This document shows, piece by piece, positions 1 to 22,900 of a stretch of 64,000 nt of DNA. The position numbers were made by a program, and so were the translations under genes. The stretch's first letter is position 1. Each line of letters starts with the position of its first letter. The notes under the pieces are model-generated. The model did not search any database and was not told where the DNA came from. It worked only from the letters and a program-made list of their open reading frames with translations. The DNA is taken from the NCBI GenBank assembly GCA_030267565.1, contig BRXU01000010.1:1918501-1982500 (forward strand), in the 5' to 3' direction. Source of the stretch: Pleodorina starrii (taxonomy: Eukaryota > Chlorophyta > Chlorophyceae > Chlamydomonadales > Volvocaceae).

Positions 1-101
1 ACGCTACAACCGCTCACCTCGTGCTCTTAAGCACTCTGCATTTCTCTAATCGGCAGTTCTGACTGCCCCCATGCAGTTGGACATTTCTAAAGCTTACAAC
101 A
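1..101 (+). repeat. 5' LTR, 3' end only (Ty3/gypsy element)
   Basis: These 101 nt are identical, base for base, to 6436-6536, the end of the 3' LTR. They end in TACAACA, which is the reverse complement of TGTTGTA at the 3' LTR start. About 280 nt of this LTR lie upstream of the window. Confidence 0.95.
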
Positions 102-103
102 AG

Positions 104-116
104 TTGGTATCGAGAC
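104..116 (+). other. Primer binding site
   Basis: The sequence TGGTATCGAGAC begins 3 nt after the 5' LTR. It resembles the primer binding site complementary to initiator-Met tRNA 3' ends (TGGTATCAGAGC in many Ty3 elements) but with mismatches. Its position is what is expected for a minus-strand priming site; the tRNA identity is inferred. Confidence 0.6.
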
Positions 117-478
117 GGGCACTGGCCCTTACCGCTGTTCACATCTTAACAACATCGCGACAATGAGCGAACTAGTCTTCGGTTCCGTAGACGACGCTAT
201 GGTCGTTGACCTTCTGAGGGCGGCTGCTGAAGGTTTGTAACTTCCCAGCCTTCTAACTGGCCCTGCTGGGCTTGCTTTAGCCTAACTTTCCTTAGCTGTT
301 GCAGAGCAACCCACTGTCGCTGGCGGCGCTGCTGGGCCGTCGAAGACCACTGTCGACCAGGAGGTCCAGACCGCCCCACTCGACCAGGAGACCCTGCTGG
401 ACTTCGTCTCTGACGAGGTCGTGGTCGCTCGAGCGGCTACTTGCTTGGGTACGCGGTTACTGACTGTCGTTGCCCGTC

Positions 479-1993
479 ATGTCCGGTGTCCTGCTTGACG
501 CCGACGGCAACCCATATGTTCCTGCTTCACCTCAGCATGAGAATGAAGAAGGAGCCGATGCTGCTGCTGCTGCCGCTGCTGCTGCGGCGGCACTGAATGC
601 GCTTGCTAGGGACCCTGCTGTTCCTACCGATGCAGCGCGTTCTGACCCAACTGCTGTTACTGACCCGCCTGCTGCTGGCCGCGCTGCTGAGGACGTTGAT
701 TCTGACCTTGAGGATCCTTTTAACCTGAGGCAGTATTTACCTGACCATGTGCTGAACCTTCGCCCTCGGCGCCATCTTTCAGGTCGCATCGTGGCCGCCA
801 CCGCAACTGCTGCTGCTGGGGCCCACGTCGCTGCTGAGACCCACGTGAACAACGCTGCTGTTCGCGAGAACGCTGCTGCTGCGACTCGCGTTCACTCTGC
901 TGCTGCTGCTGCAATCCGGGCTGACGCTGCTGCTGGCGTCGCGCCCATGGCCACCGACACTGACGAGGTACTTAAACTTAATGTTCCTCCACCTAAGCTG
1001 AATATCCCGATTGAAGGCAAGCTTAACGTCCGGGCCGCTGCCGATGCTACCCGCGTCTTTGTCCGGGACGTCAAGAAATTCTTCCCTTTGGTAAAAGGTG
1101 GTCATATTGATGAGGTTCGCTGTCTGTTTCTTGGTTCAGCCCTTGACGGTTTGGCTAAGCGCTATCACGATGAGTGGACCTTAGCGCAGACCAGCGGCTA
1201 TACCTCTGATGCTTTGCTCGCTGCATTGCTTGCTCGTTTTGCTCCGCAAGTTCAGTCTCGCGAGCAAGAGGCTCGGCAGAAACTGTCCACTGGCCGTTAC
1301 CGCATGCGTACGACCGAGGCCGTTGCTTCGTACCAAGCGCGCTTTGAGGCTCTTATCACTGCCATTCCTGAGTTTGCTGACGGCGAGCGCAGATTCTGGT
1401 TTCACCATGGCCTGTCTGATGTCCTGTATGAGTACTGTGCGAAGAAGACCTTCAGCTCTTACTACGACATGGCCGCTTACGCGCTCCGCAAAGAGTGTCA
1501 ACTTGAAGCTGCTAAACACGCCCGTTCGCCTTCTGCCCGATTTAACTTTCTGTCTGTTCAGGAGGTCGAGGAGGAGGACGCCGCTGCCAAGCGTCGGCGC
1601 GTCGGCGGTGCTGCTGGGCCGTCGTCCGCTGTTGGGTCGCCGACTGCTGCCGCAGCGCACCCTGCCTCCCCGGACTTCCAGGAGGTCCGTCGCAGGAAGC
1701 CCGCTTCTCGGCGCGCTTCCCTCGCTGCTGCCGCTGCCGACAACGACCCGCCGCCTCCGGCGCCGTCTGGCGCCATGACCAAGTTCGGCTGTCAGATGTC
1801 CATCTACCTCTGGCGCAAGGAGAACAACCGCTGCCTGGCTTGTGGCGCGAAGACCCACGGCGTCTCCGCCTGCTCCAACCCGGCCTGGCTGCGCCGCAAG
1901 GCTGAGAATGACGCTGCTGCTGCTGCTGCGGGGGGTAGCGGGGACGGCAAGGCCAAGGGCAAGCGCGGGAACAACCGGGGCAAGGGGAACTGA
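479..1993 (+). CDS. gag: Gag-like capsid/nucleocapsid protein of Ty3/gypsy element
   Basis: An open frame of about 504 codons from the ATG at 479 to UGA at 1991-1993. It has an Ala-rich N-terminal part, a central globular stretch (roughly 1020-1540) typical in size for the retrotransposon capsid domain, and a C-terminal CCHC zinc knuckle (C-x2-C-x4-H-x4-C, about 1832-1873) followed by a basic Gly/Lys tail, which fits RNA binding. Upstream, an ATG at 163 opens a 23-codon reading frame that could be spliced over 233-304 (GT...AG) into an acidic open frame running to about 448, but this frame differs from gag by one and I could not find a good second splice, so the true N-terminus is unresolved. 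The downstream frame is the same as pol. Confidence 0.85.
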   Translation: MSGVLLDADGNPYVPASPQHENEEGADAAAAAAAAAAALNALARDPAVPTDAARSDPTAVTDPPAAGRAAEDVDSDLEDPFNLRQYLPDHVLNLRPRRHLSGRIVAATATAAAGAHVAAETHVNNAAVRENAAAATRVHSAAAAAIRADAAAGVAPMATDTDEVLKLNVPPPKLNIPIEGKLNVRAAADATRVFVRDVKKFFPLVKGGHIDEVRCLFLGSALDGLAKRYHDEWTLAQTSGYTSDALLAALLARFAPQVQSREQEARQKLSTGRYRMRTTEAVASYQARFEALITAIPEFADGERRFWFHHGLSDVLYEYCAKKTFSSYYDMAAYALRKECQLEAAKHARSPSARFNFLSVQEVEEEDAAAKRRRVGGAAGPSSAVGSPTAAAAHPASPDFQEVRRRKPASRRASLAAAAADNDPPPPAPSGAMTKFGCQMSIYLWRKENNRCLACGAKTHGVSACSNPAWLRRKAENDAAAAAAGGSGDGKAKGKRGNNRGKGN

Positions 1994-2033
1994 CGGGCTG
2001 CCCAGGCTGGTTCTGAGGGACTGCCTCCTGGGT
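1991..2033 (+). promoter_or_regulatory. Putative UGA-CGG stop-codon readthrough signal with 3' hairpin
   Basis: Gag ends at UGA (1991-1993) and the same frame stays open without another stop from 1994 to 6151. The stop is followed directly by CGG. Six nt further, GCCCAGG (2000-2006) can pair with CCTGGGT (2027-2033), with one G-U pair and a 20-nt loop. UGA-CGG plus a downstream stem-loop is the known type II readthrough arrangement of several plant RNA viruses. Here it would make a Gag-Pol fusion; this use is inferred. Confidence 0.6.
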
Positions 2034-5000
2034 CTGCTGCTGCTGCCGCCGCGCCGGAACTCTGTCGTTTCCGTGCCGCGCGCGCTGTGACACCTGCTGT
2101 GTTGGCTGAGCTGGAAGGACTGCTGGGACGGTGCATCTCTTTTGACACGCGCACTGTGCGCGCTGGCTTTGGAGAGGCGCGCGAGCTGTGTAATCTGTTC
2201 GCGCCGTGCAATCGTTCGTTGTCTTCGGCCCAACTGGGTGGTCACACTGTTCTGTTCGTCCCCTCTTCACTGCGTGCGCTGCAGCTTCAGCTAGCCCACT
2301 ACCGTGCTTGCAAGCGTCAGCGCCCTGATACAGCTGCTTGCATTTTGTTGCCTTCGTACCTTGAGCGTAAAGCAGCTGACCTTCTCCCTGGACTCCGCAA
2401 GGTTCATCGGTTCGGTCTTGGTAGTCAGCTGTTCAACGGGCTTGACCTCAGCGGTTCTCCCGTACTTCTACCGCCGTTGCCGTACTCTGTCGACGTCTGG
2501 TATGACGCGCCGTCTGCAGCTCCGGCGATCGCCAGCATCCCTTTCCTGTCTTCTCTTTCCCTGCCAGTCCTTTCTTCCATTTCAGGCGATCATCTCCCGC
2601 TGGTTCAGCTGACTTCGGCTGGTCTGCCTCTCAAGGCCCTGGTCGACTCCGGCGCGAGTCATGATTTCGTCTCTGAATCTGTGGTACGCCAACTGGGTTT
2701 GCCGTTGCGGGACAGCACTTGGTCTCATGTCACCCTTGCTGATGGGGGGCGCAACCGCATTTTAGGGGAGGTGTCGTTGCGCGTCGTGCTCGGCTCGCTG
2801 CACGTCACGCTGAAACCCTACGTTCTTGCTGAACTTACTGATGCGGCACCGTTCATTCTGGGTTCGGGCACCATGTCGCAACACGCTGCCTTGTTGGATT
2901 ACGGCAAGCGTGCCCTGTTTCTGCGGCACGGGGTGCGGCAGTACAAAGTCCCGTTGCTTGACTCGCCTGCGCCTACTGCCGCCGCGGCACCTTCTGTGAA
3001 TTTTGCTGTTGCTGCGCTTTGTCAGCGTGCCGAACCTGAGCCTATAGGGCGCAAGGCCGCTGCGCGTTTGCTTCGCAAAGGTGCCCATGCTGTGCTTGTT
3101 CAGCCCAAGCTGCGCCTCAACGCCGCAGTTGACCCTTCTACTGAACAAGACCCTGCAGTCGCTGCTCTGTTGGAAGAGTACACAGATCTTTTCCGTGATA
3201 TCCCTGGTCTGCCGCCCATGCGTCCTGTCGACCACACCATCCCGCTGGAACCTGGCGCGCAACCTGTCTCGCGTCCTATGTACCGGCTGAGTCCGCTGGA
3301 GTTGGACGAGGTTAAACGGCAAGTGACTGATCTGCTGGCTAAGGGTATGATTCGCCCTAGTACCTCGCCCTACTCTGCTCCTATCCTGTTTGTGGGCAAA
3401 AAGGATGGTGGTCTCCGCATGTGCATTGACTATCGGGGACTGAATGCTGTTACTGTTAAGAACAAGTATCCGCTGCCGCGCGTTGATGACCTGCTGGATA
3501 AGCTGCGCGGCGCTGCATACTTTAGTTCTATTGATCTGCAACAGGGCTACAATCAAATTCGCATTGCTGATTCTGATATTGCGAAAACTGCTTTCCGTAC
3601 GCCCTTTGGCCATTACGAATACACCGTACTGAGCTTTGGTCTGGTTAACGCACCTGCTACGTTTCAAGCTGTTATGAACCGTATTTTCAGGCCTTTTCTG
3701 GATAAGTTCGTTGTGTGCTACTTGGACGACATTCTGATCTACTCCCGCACCCGCGAGGAGCACTTGCAGCACCTTCGTTCTGTCTTTGAGGTTCTTCGGC
3801 GCGAGCAGCTGTACGCGAAGAAGTCTAAGTGCCACTGGGTACAACCTCAGGTGGAGTATCTGGGGCATATCGTTTCTGCTGACGGTATTCGCATGGACCC
3901 GCGCAAGTCTGCTGCGGTCCGCAACTGGCCCGCTCCCGCGAATCTGCAGGAACTGCGTAAATTTTTGGGACTGACCAACTACTTTCGCAAGTTCATTTCG
4001 CGTTACTCCATTACTGCTGCGCCGCTGACCAACCTGACTCGTAAGGGTGCTTTCTCATCTGCTGACGCCTGGACTCCTGAATGTCAGAAGGCTTTTGATG
4101 AGCTTAAGCGTGCTGTTGCTGACGATGTCATGCTGCGGTTTCCTGACCCGTCCCTGTCGTACCGTGTCGAAGTTATCACTGACGCTTCCCTGTACGGCAC
4201 TGGCGCTGTTCTGCTGCAAGAGGGTCGCCCTGTCGCCTTCACCAGCAAGAAGCTGTCCGGCGCTGAGACCCGCTACACCACTGGGGAACAGGAACTGCTT
4301 GCTGTTCTGCACGCTCTGAAAGAGTGGCGCTGCTACCTTGAAGGCCGCCATTTCACTCTTAAGACTGACCATAAGCCCCTTACGTTCCTGCAAGGCGTGC
4401 CGACCCTGAACCGGCGCCAGGCGCGCTGGCTTGAGTATATGTCGCGTTTCGACTATACTTGGGAGTATCTGTCCGGCTCACTTAACGTTGCCGACGCTCT
4501 CAGTCGCCACCCTTCTCTGCACGCCGCCATTCTGTCTGTTGTCACGCGTAGTCAAGCTCGGCAGGTGGCTTTCAATCCGTCCGCCGCGCCCGCCGCGCCT
4601 GCGCCCGCCGCGCCTGTGCCTGCGCCTGCGCCGGACCCTGCGCCTCTTACGATCCCTGCCCTCGCTACGCGCCTGAAGGATGCCACTGCTGCTGATCCCT
4701 ACTTCCTGACCCCCCGTAACGTCGCTGCCCTGACCCTGTCCAACGGCCTGTGGGTCCGCTCCCATCACGGCGTTCGACAGATCGTAGTGCCCAACGACGC
4801 CGACCTGCGGCGTACTATCCTGCGGCATTACCACGACGGGGCTCTTGCTGGGCATCCTGGCGGTACTCGCCTGTGCGAGTTGGTCTCCCGTACCTTCTGG
4901 TGGCCTCGGCTGGCCCGAGATGCGGAAGACTACGTGCTGTCGTGCGATCTGTGCCAGCGTAACAAACCACAGTCCGGTAAGACCCCCGGGCAGCTGCAAG

Positions 5001-6154
5001 CGTTGCCGATTCCGGCCAACCCCTGGGACAGTGTCTCTTTGGACTTTGTGGTCTCGCTCCCCAAAACTGAAGGGGGATACGACGCTATCGCGGTTTTTGT
5101 TGACCGACTGACTAAGATGGCGCACCTGGCTCCCACGACCACTGCCTGTACTGCTGACCATGCCGCACGCCTGTTTTTCGATAACGTAGTGCGCTTGCAT
5201 GGCGTTCCCAAGGATATTGTATCCGACCGTGACACTAGATTCACGAGTAAGTTTTGGGGCGCGCTGTCTGATCTGCTGGGTGTCAAGTTACGCATGTCCA
5301 CGGCTTATCATCCTCAAACTGACGGGCAAACTGAGCGGACGAACCGCACCCTGGGGGATATGCTGCGTAACTATGCGGGCCAAGAGCCTACTGCTTGGGA
5401 TACCCATCTGTCTGCCGCTGAGTTCGCACTGAACAATGCTGTGAATCGTAGCACGGGACGGAGCCCCTTCTTTCTGAACTACGGTTTCCACCCTGCGTTG
5501 CCCATCTGGCGCGAACTTGACGTGAACGTCCCTGCCGCTAAGCATTTCGCCCAGTCCTTTGTGACCCGGCTGACAGAAGCGAAAGCGAGTTTAGAAGCGG
5601 CGCAACAACGGGCTGCTGAATACTACAACCGCAACAAGAAGGACGTATCCTTCGCGTCTGAGCAGCTGGTGATGCTCAGCACGAAGAACCTTCGCAAGCT
5701 GGCGAAGGGTCCTCGTAAGCTGCTGCCGCGGTGGGTTGGTCCGTTTCCTGTCGTGCGCATGGTTGGTCAGAATGCTGCTGAGCTTCGCCTACCGTCTGAT
5801 ATGGGCGTTCATCCGACGTTCCACGTGTCCCTTCTGCGACCGTACCGGTCACGGGCAGCCGACGCGGAGCCTGTGTCGATTGTGGATCCTGAGCCTGAAC
5901 CTGTTGCCTGGCTGTCTGAAACGAAACCTCTCTGGTCCGTTGAGCGCGTGCTGGACTACCGTTGCCGCCGCGTCCGGTCTGGGAAATCGTTTCGCAATGT
6001 GCACGAATGGCTGGTCAAATGGGCTGGCTACTCGTCTGAGCATAACAGCTGGGAACCTGCGAAACACTTTACCCCTGATCTGAAGCCTGAACTTGAGGCT
6101 GTGCGCCTCCAAGCTAAGCGTGCAGCAGGGACGCTGCCGCCTGAAGGGGGATAG
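1994..6154 (+). CDS. pol: Pol polyprotein (PR-RT-RH-INT-chromodomain), chromovirus type
   Basis: Reads in frame with gag from 1994 to TAG 6152-6154; an internal GTG at 2087 is a possible but unneeded start. Domain order is that of Ty3/gypsy. Aspartic protease: D-S-G-A at 2645. Reverse transcriptase from about 3280 to 3900, with the catalytic Y-L-D-D at 3719-3730. RNase H from about 4160 (T-D-A-S) through T-D-H-K-P near 4365. Integrase: HHCC zinc finger about 4820-4970, then catalytic Asp codons 5042 and 5225 and Glu 5333, giving the DD(35)E spacing. A C-terminal chromodomain (W-S-V-E-R-V-L and W-L-V-K-W-A-G-Y motifs) lies at about 5935-6070, which assigns it to the chromoviruses and suggests targeting to modified histones. 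No internal stop or frameshift is seen, so the copy may be intact. Confidence 0.93.
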   Translation, partial: RAAQAGSEGLPPGSAAAAAAPELCRFRAARAVTPAVLAELEGLLGRCISFDTRTVRAGFGEARELCNLFAPCNRSLSSAQLGGHTVLFVPSSLRALQLQLAHYRACKRQRPDTAACILLPSYLERKAADLLPGLRKVHRFGLGSQLFNGLDLSGSPVLLPPLPYSVDVWYDAPSAAPAIASIPFLSSLSLPVLSSISGDHLPLVQLTSAGLPLKALVDSGASHDFVSESVVRQLGLPLRDSTWSHVTLADGGRNRILGEVSLRVVLGSLHVTLKPYVLAELTDAAPFILGSGTMSQHAALLDYGKRALFLRHGVRQYKVPLLDSPAPTAAAAPSVNFAVAALCQRAEPEPIGRKAAARLLRKGAHAVLVQPKLRLNAAVDPSTEQDPAVAALLEEYTDLFRDIPGLPPMRPVDHTIPLEPGAQPVSRPMYRLSPLELDEVKRQVTDLLAKGMIRPSTSPYSAPILFVGKKDGGLRMCIDYRGLNAVTVKNKYPLPRVDDLLDKLRGAAYFSSIDLQQGYNQIRIADSDIAKTAFRTPFGHYEYTVLSFGLVNAPATFQAVMNRIFRPFLDKFVVCYLDDILIYSRTREEHLQHLRSVFEVLRREQLYAKKSKCHWVQPQVEYLGHIVSADGIRMDPRKSAAVRNWPAPANLQELRKFLGLTNYFRKFISRYSITAAPLTNLTRKGAFSSADAWTPECQKAFDELKRAVADDVMLRFPDPSLSYRVEVITDASLYGTGAVLLQEGRPVAFTSKKLSGAETRYTTGEQELLAVLHALKEWRCYLEGRHFTLKTDHKPLTFLQGVPTLNRRQARWLEYMSRFDYTWEYLSGSLNVADALSRHPSLHAAILSVVTRSQARQVAFNPSAAPAAPAPAAPVPAPAPDPAPLTIPALATRLKDATAADPYFLTPRNVAALTLSNGLWVRSHHGVRQIVVPNDADLRRTILRHYHDGALAGHPGGTRLCELVSRTFWWPRLARDAEDYVLSCDLCQRNKPQSGKTPGQLQALPIPANPWDSVSLDFVVSLPKTEGGYDAIAVFVDRLTKMAHLAPTTTACTADHAARLFFDNVVRLHGVPKDIVSDRDTRFTSKFWGALSDLLGVKLRMSTAYHPQTDGQTERTNRTLGDMLRNYAGQEPTAWDTHLSAAEFALNNAVNRSTGRSPFFLNYGFHPALPIWRELDVNVPAAKHFAQSFVTRLTEAKASLEAAQQRAAEYYNRNKKDVSFASEQLVMLSTKNLRKLAKGPRKLLPRWVGPFPVVRMVGQNAAELRLPSDMGVHPTFHVSLLRPYRSRAADAEPVSIVDPEPEPVAWLSETKPLWSVERVLDYRCRRVRSGKSFRNVHEWLVKWAGYSSEHNSWEPAKHFTPDLKPELEAVRLQAKRAAGTLPPEGG
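6143..6151 (+). other. Polypurine tract
   Basis: GAAGGGGGA lies just before the 3' LTR start and overlaps the end of pol. Such a purine run primes plus-strand synthesis in LTR elements. Confidence 0.7.
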
Positions 6155-6155
6155 T

Positions 6156-6536
6156 TGTTGTATCACGCATCTGGCGTGTTCTGGACTTAGGAATATTCTG
6201 CTGAATTCCTATACATCTGTCTGTTACCTCTCTGTCACTAACTGTCAACTGAATACATCCCGTCTGACTGGGTTCGTAATCGGTTATCTGCTGGGTCTGT
6301 AACGCTGTGTTACAGACGGGAACTGTATCTGCTGTGTACAGTTGAGGACAACTGGTCCTTGGCAGCTGTTCTGTCTGTTCCGATTGGAGTTACTCTGGAG
6401 ATACTGGCTGCGGTTCGGGTCGCTGTGACCGCCGTACGCTACAACCGCTCACCTCGTGCTCTTAAGCACTCTGCATTTCTCTAATCGGCAGTTCTGACTG
6501 CCCCCATGCAGTTGGACATTTCTAAAGCTTACAACA
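6156..6536 (+). repeat. 3' LTR (381 bp)
   Basis: Begins TGTTGTA and ends TACAACA, a perfect 7-bp terminal inverted repeat with the canonical TG...CA ends. Its last 101 bp match the start of the window exactly. The right flank begins CCCAT; a target-site duplication cannot be checked because the left flank is outside the window. Confidence 0.9.
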
Positions 6537-7724
6537 CCCATGCAACCTTTGTTGTTATAGTAATATGCGTCAAGTCGGTCGGACCGGCTAGCAGAGCTGC
6601 TGTGGTGTGGTCGCGGGAAGAATGTTCGCAATGCAAACTTAGTTGGTCGCCGAAACGAAGATTCATTTCACGCCGTCATGTCAGAAATCCACTTTGAGGA
6701 ACGATGAATCTTCTGGAATTAATTATAGGCCGAGAGGTGTTGGTTTGACCTCGGCCTCGGTCCATGGAGACTGCCAAACTGGTTTTTACTCATGCGATGT
6801 TGGGTTCCTACAATAAATTTACCGTGCAATAAAGAATGTAATCTTTTACTTGTGCAGCCTTTCCGTTGGCCGAGATTCTGCACTTTGGTTAGGACACCAC
6901 AGTCCACAGTCCACAGTTCACAGGCACGGACATGGGCAATCCTACAGGGCGGGGCCCCCCTGGGCGCTTCGCGCTGGGGCCCCGCCCAAAAACATATACG
7001 GATACGGGTGCATTGATATTATGTTCTTGTCAAGTACCGTATTTCGTTGTGTCGTGGTATTCGGTATACATGGACAAATTGGCCGAGTAAATTTGCAGAG
7101 TAATGGATGGCACAGGTTAGCTTGCGGTCCACCGCTGTCTGCTAGCCTTGCATGCGCTTACGCAAGCCCTCGCACCTGCTGAGCGGATGAATTGGCTTCA
7201 CAGATTGCCATCCCAAGTCTGCACGGGGATGGAGTTTAAGGACAACTGGGGATCATAACTGGTATTACAAGGTCAAGATAATTAAGCCTTGGAAGTAGTC
7301 ACCAAATTCTATGGTGAGTTGAAAGCCACTTGGTATCTCGGACAGGCAGCAAGCGAACATGCAACTGGGCGGGGGCGTATGCGTGCGCATGCATGTGGCA
7401 TTTGAACGACAAAGATCCAAGCAGCAGTTGACACTACTCACTGGGCATCGTTGTACTGACTGTACAACGGATCTTCCTCGTTCGTTGGAACAGTGATGCA
7501 TGTCTGTGTGGCCACGTTCAGAAGGCTGACCCCGCCGAGTGTGGCTGCAGACATTAGTCAAGCAACACAGGTCACGTTCATTGTCTATATGTTCAAGCTG
7601 TCCAGAAAGAAAGCGCAAGTGTAAAGCTCTCGAAGGCACCCATGCACCATGCATGGAACCTGTGCTTTGGCATCAGACGCTAGGTACGGCACGCAACAAA
7701 CCAGCGCAACTGGTGTGCACTTAC
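6537..7724. other. No recognised gene (flank of retrotransposon)
   Basis: About 1.2 kb with no ORF or motif I can support. The 3' end and terminator of the minus-strand beta-trefoil gene probably fall here but no final exon or stop could be assigned. Confidence 0.4.
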
Positions 7725-19944
<12,220 letters not shown>

Positions 19945-22900
19945 TGCAGAAGGTGATACAGGATCAAGTCGCAGCGAGGTCCTGCGAGCAGCACGCAGTT
20001 AGTATGGCCATTGTTAAAACATCACTGCCAGTCCCTGGATTCGTTTTGCGATTGCATGAAGGCTAAATTCCCAGTCTTACTCCAAATTAAGTCTCCTATT
20101 GTACAATGGCCTGCTTGATAAGACAGCAGGGCATCAAAATGCAATATCGCTATGGTGGCTCAACAATTATGTTCCATGTCCAAGCAAGAGGTATTGACTT
20201 TTGATTCGAGACAAATATTTAGGAACGTGCGAATGCAGGTTGTGTGCGAGCGAATGTCATGAATGTTAAAACGAAGTACGGCAATGTATGTGTGAGACAA
20301 GTGTAACATAATGTGAGACACGTTTTGACGTTTTCGCTTGCCGCTCACTCAGTCAGGGCAAAGTCTTTACAGCCACAAAATAGATGTAACGTTGATTTCA
20401 CCTCATATCTTCAATATCAGCCGTATGCACTTAGTAACCTGCTTGATTAAAACCTAAAAGCATGCGCATGAGTGTTGTTCAAGCAGGAAATCAAATGCTT
20501 TGTATATACGTTCGTATTTACATTATATCGGTGGTCTTACTTTTGTGGCCCTTAAACTGTGCTGTTCGCATGCCATCCAAGTCCGCATGCCGCCGGCCAC
20601 GGGCGGCCGGCCGTCGACCTGGCGGGACCAGAACTATGTACACGTGATTGTGAAGTATCTGATCATGAGGGGCTTCAAGAATCGTTTAGGAGTTGCTTGT
20701 TGTGCGAGGTAAAGTTCTCTCCATCGAACGACGACTGGACTAACTACAGCATACGTAAGATATGCATCATGTGATGCATAATGTCTAGAGGTTGTGGGGC
20801 TCTCGCATAGAGTTCTCGCTGTAGGCGTGCTGGCTGGCACACGCAGCATACGTGGCATGCGTCGTTGCCCGGCAGGGGGGGGGGGGGCAAACCCAGACAT
20901 GGTGCAGTCGTTGGGTGCAGGGTCGACCGGCGGCACCCCCATACATAGCCCCCGCACCCACGCGGTTCAGTAGGCACGCACCCGGACAAGGTGCGTGCTG
21001 CCGGGCAGGGGCACGCCGTCCAGCGCAAGGCGCAACACGGTCTCCATGTTGTCGTTCTTCTATCGTACTACAATCCATAGGCGTTCCAGCCAGGGTTGCA
21101 CGGATCGAAGCGGCTGACCTCGATCGGTGCCGGGGTCGGTCAGCATCGGGCTCTCTGGCGTGTTCAGGGCCTCCCGCACAAAGTCGGTCATCACGCAGAC
21201 GCATTTGCCGCTCATTGGTAGGTGGGCCCATCCTGCAGCAGCTGAGTCGTCTAGCTGACGTCAGGCAGCGGAGCGGCACAGCGTCCGCCGTTCCCCCCGG
21301 TAGGCGCTGCCCAAGCCGTTCGACGATCATGACCATCACCTGTGTATGTGCGGTCTGGCGGTGGCGGTGCCGCCGGTTGCTGCGCAGCATGCTTGGGTAG
21401 GTCCTTCCGCCTCCTACTCCTGCTACTCCTGCTGCTGCTGCTGCTGTCGCAACCTGGTCTCCATCGCGCGTGCTGCCTCCAGCCGGACCGGGCTGATGTC
21501 ACTGTGCAGGGCCCCAAGAGTTGAAAGGGTGGCGTCGTTGTCTTGCAGCGGGGCTGGGAACGCTGCTGGGTCGAGGTGCTCGCGGGCCGCCCTCGCACGC
21601 GCGCCAGGCTGCGCCCTGAACGAAGGGTGGTGGCTTGGCCACCGTTTACCGTTTCCCATACCCGAACCAGGTCCCCCACCGTGTGCAATCAGCGCCGCAT
21701 GGTACGCTTCCATCCAGGCCCGGTCGACGGCCGGTGCCCTCGGCGTTGGCAGCAATTGGCAGCAGCGGGTTGCCCCACAGCGCCGCCGCCCAGCACCAGT
21801 CGATCGCCGGGTATCAGTGGGGATCTGCCATCGTCCTACAGTGGCGGCGGAAGCTGTCCAGGTCTCCCACGATCCGGATAATGTCTTCGGGCAGGTCGCT
21901 GCTGCCTAGCAAGGGCCCCGTGGCCCAGGCGGTTGTCAGGGCCTGTGGCTGGAAGGCGGGGGTGGACGATTTCCAGGTAGGCGGACAGCGTGCAGACCCA
22001 GGGGTCCGGTCAAAGCCCGGAGCCACACCACCCGCTGCCACTGCCATGCCCCCTCGCCGTTCCCGTCTGCCGACGTGGTTGCCTTCCCTCCCGCGCCCCT
22101 TTCCTCACCACCTGCCGTCGGCAGAGCCTGCATAATAAAGCGCACGGCCCAGACCGCATGGCTCACATGGGTGTGCGTGCTGTCTGAGAGGCGCAGGCTG
22201 CGTGAATCCCCCGGTCGACGGGTGGCGCACCAGGAGGCAGTTGGGAGCACCGGTGAGGCACTGGATGGCCTGGGTCTTCTGAACCCATGTGCCGGTCGAT
22301 CAGGCGGGCCGACAGCCGTTTGATGTGCGTAGTCCATTGTGCTGTCCGGCGATGTTCCAGGTGCCAGGTGACTGTCTGCAGGCCGTAGGCGGAAGCGGCG
22401 GTGGCATGTCCAAAGGCTTACAGCGGGAAGCGGGCGAGCGGCGCGCTGCGACCGCTTGTAGGCCCCAGGCCAGTCGGGGGCTACGGAGCGCGGGCCGTAT
22501 GTCCACTGGATGGCAAGCAAGTTCAGGGCTGTGGCTGTGGTGACCACTTTGCTGCTGTGTGTAATCGTTTTGGAGCGAGTCCAGCTGCTCATCCGCCTCC
22601 GCGGGAAACCTCATGTTGGCCGCTGACAGCTAAAGGAGTTCGACGCCTGGCGGGCGTTGGGATTTACGAAGTCGGGCGCCCGGTATTTCTCAGCCAAGAA
22701 CGAAGTCCGCTGGTCCCCTGCTGCGTGGTCCCCTGCTGCGTGGTTCCCTGCCCCCGCCGGGGGTTCCGTCTCCATACTAGTGCCGGCGGCCAGGGGAGAG
22801 TCTCTGCTGGTCGCTCGCGAGTTCTGCGCGATGCACATCATGTGCCAACGTCAGTTGGCTTCGGCCCTGACAGTGCGTGTCTGGTGCGGAATGCGCCAGC

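Noticed and set aside
1181..2245. Long minus-strand ORF (354 codons) across gag and the gag-pol junction
   Set aside because: It is antisense to recognised gag/pol coding sequence, has Arg/Ser-rich shadow composition and no motif.
2762..3868. Long minus-strand ORF (368 codons) across protease and reverse transcriptase
   Set aside because: Antisense shadow of the RT domain.
1..6536. Ty1/copia assignment
   Set aside because: Integrase follows RT/RNase H and a chromodomain is present, which is the gypsy order.
21936..22592. 218-codon minus-strand ORF
   Set aside because: Arg/Pro/Ser-rich; competing frames in the same block look more protein-like, so no single ORF is credible.
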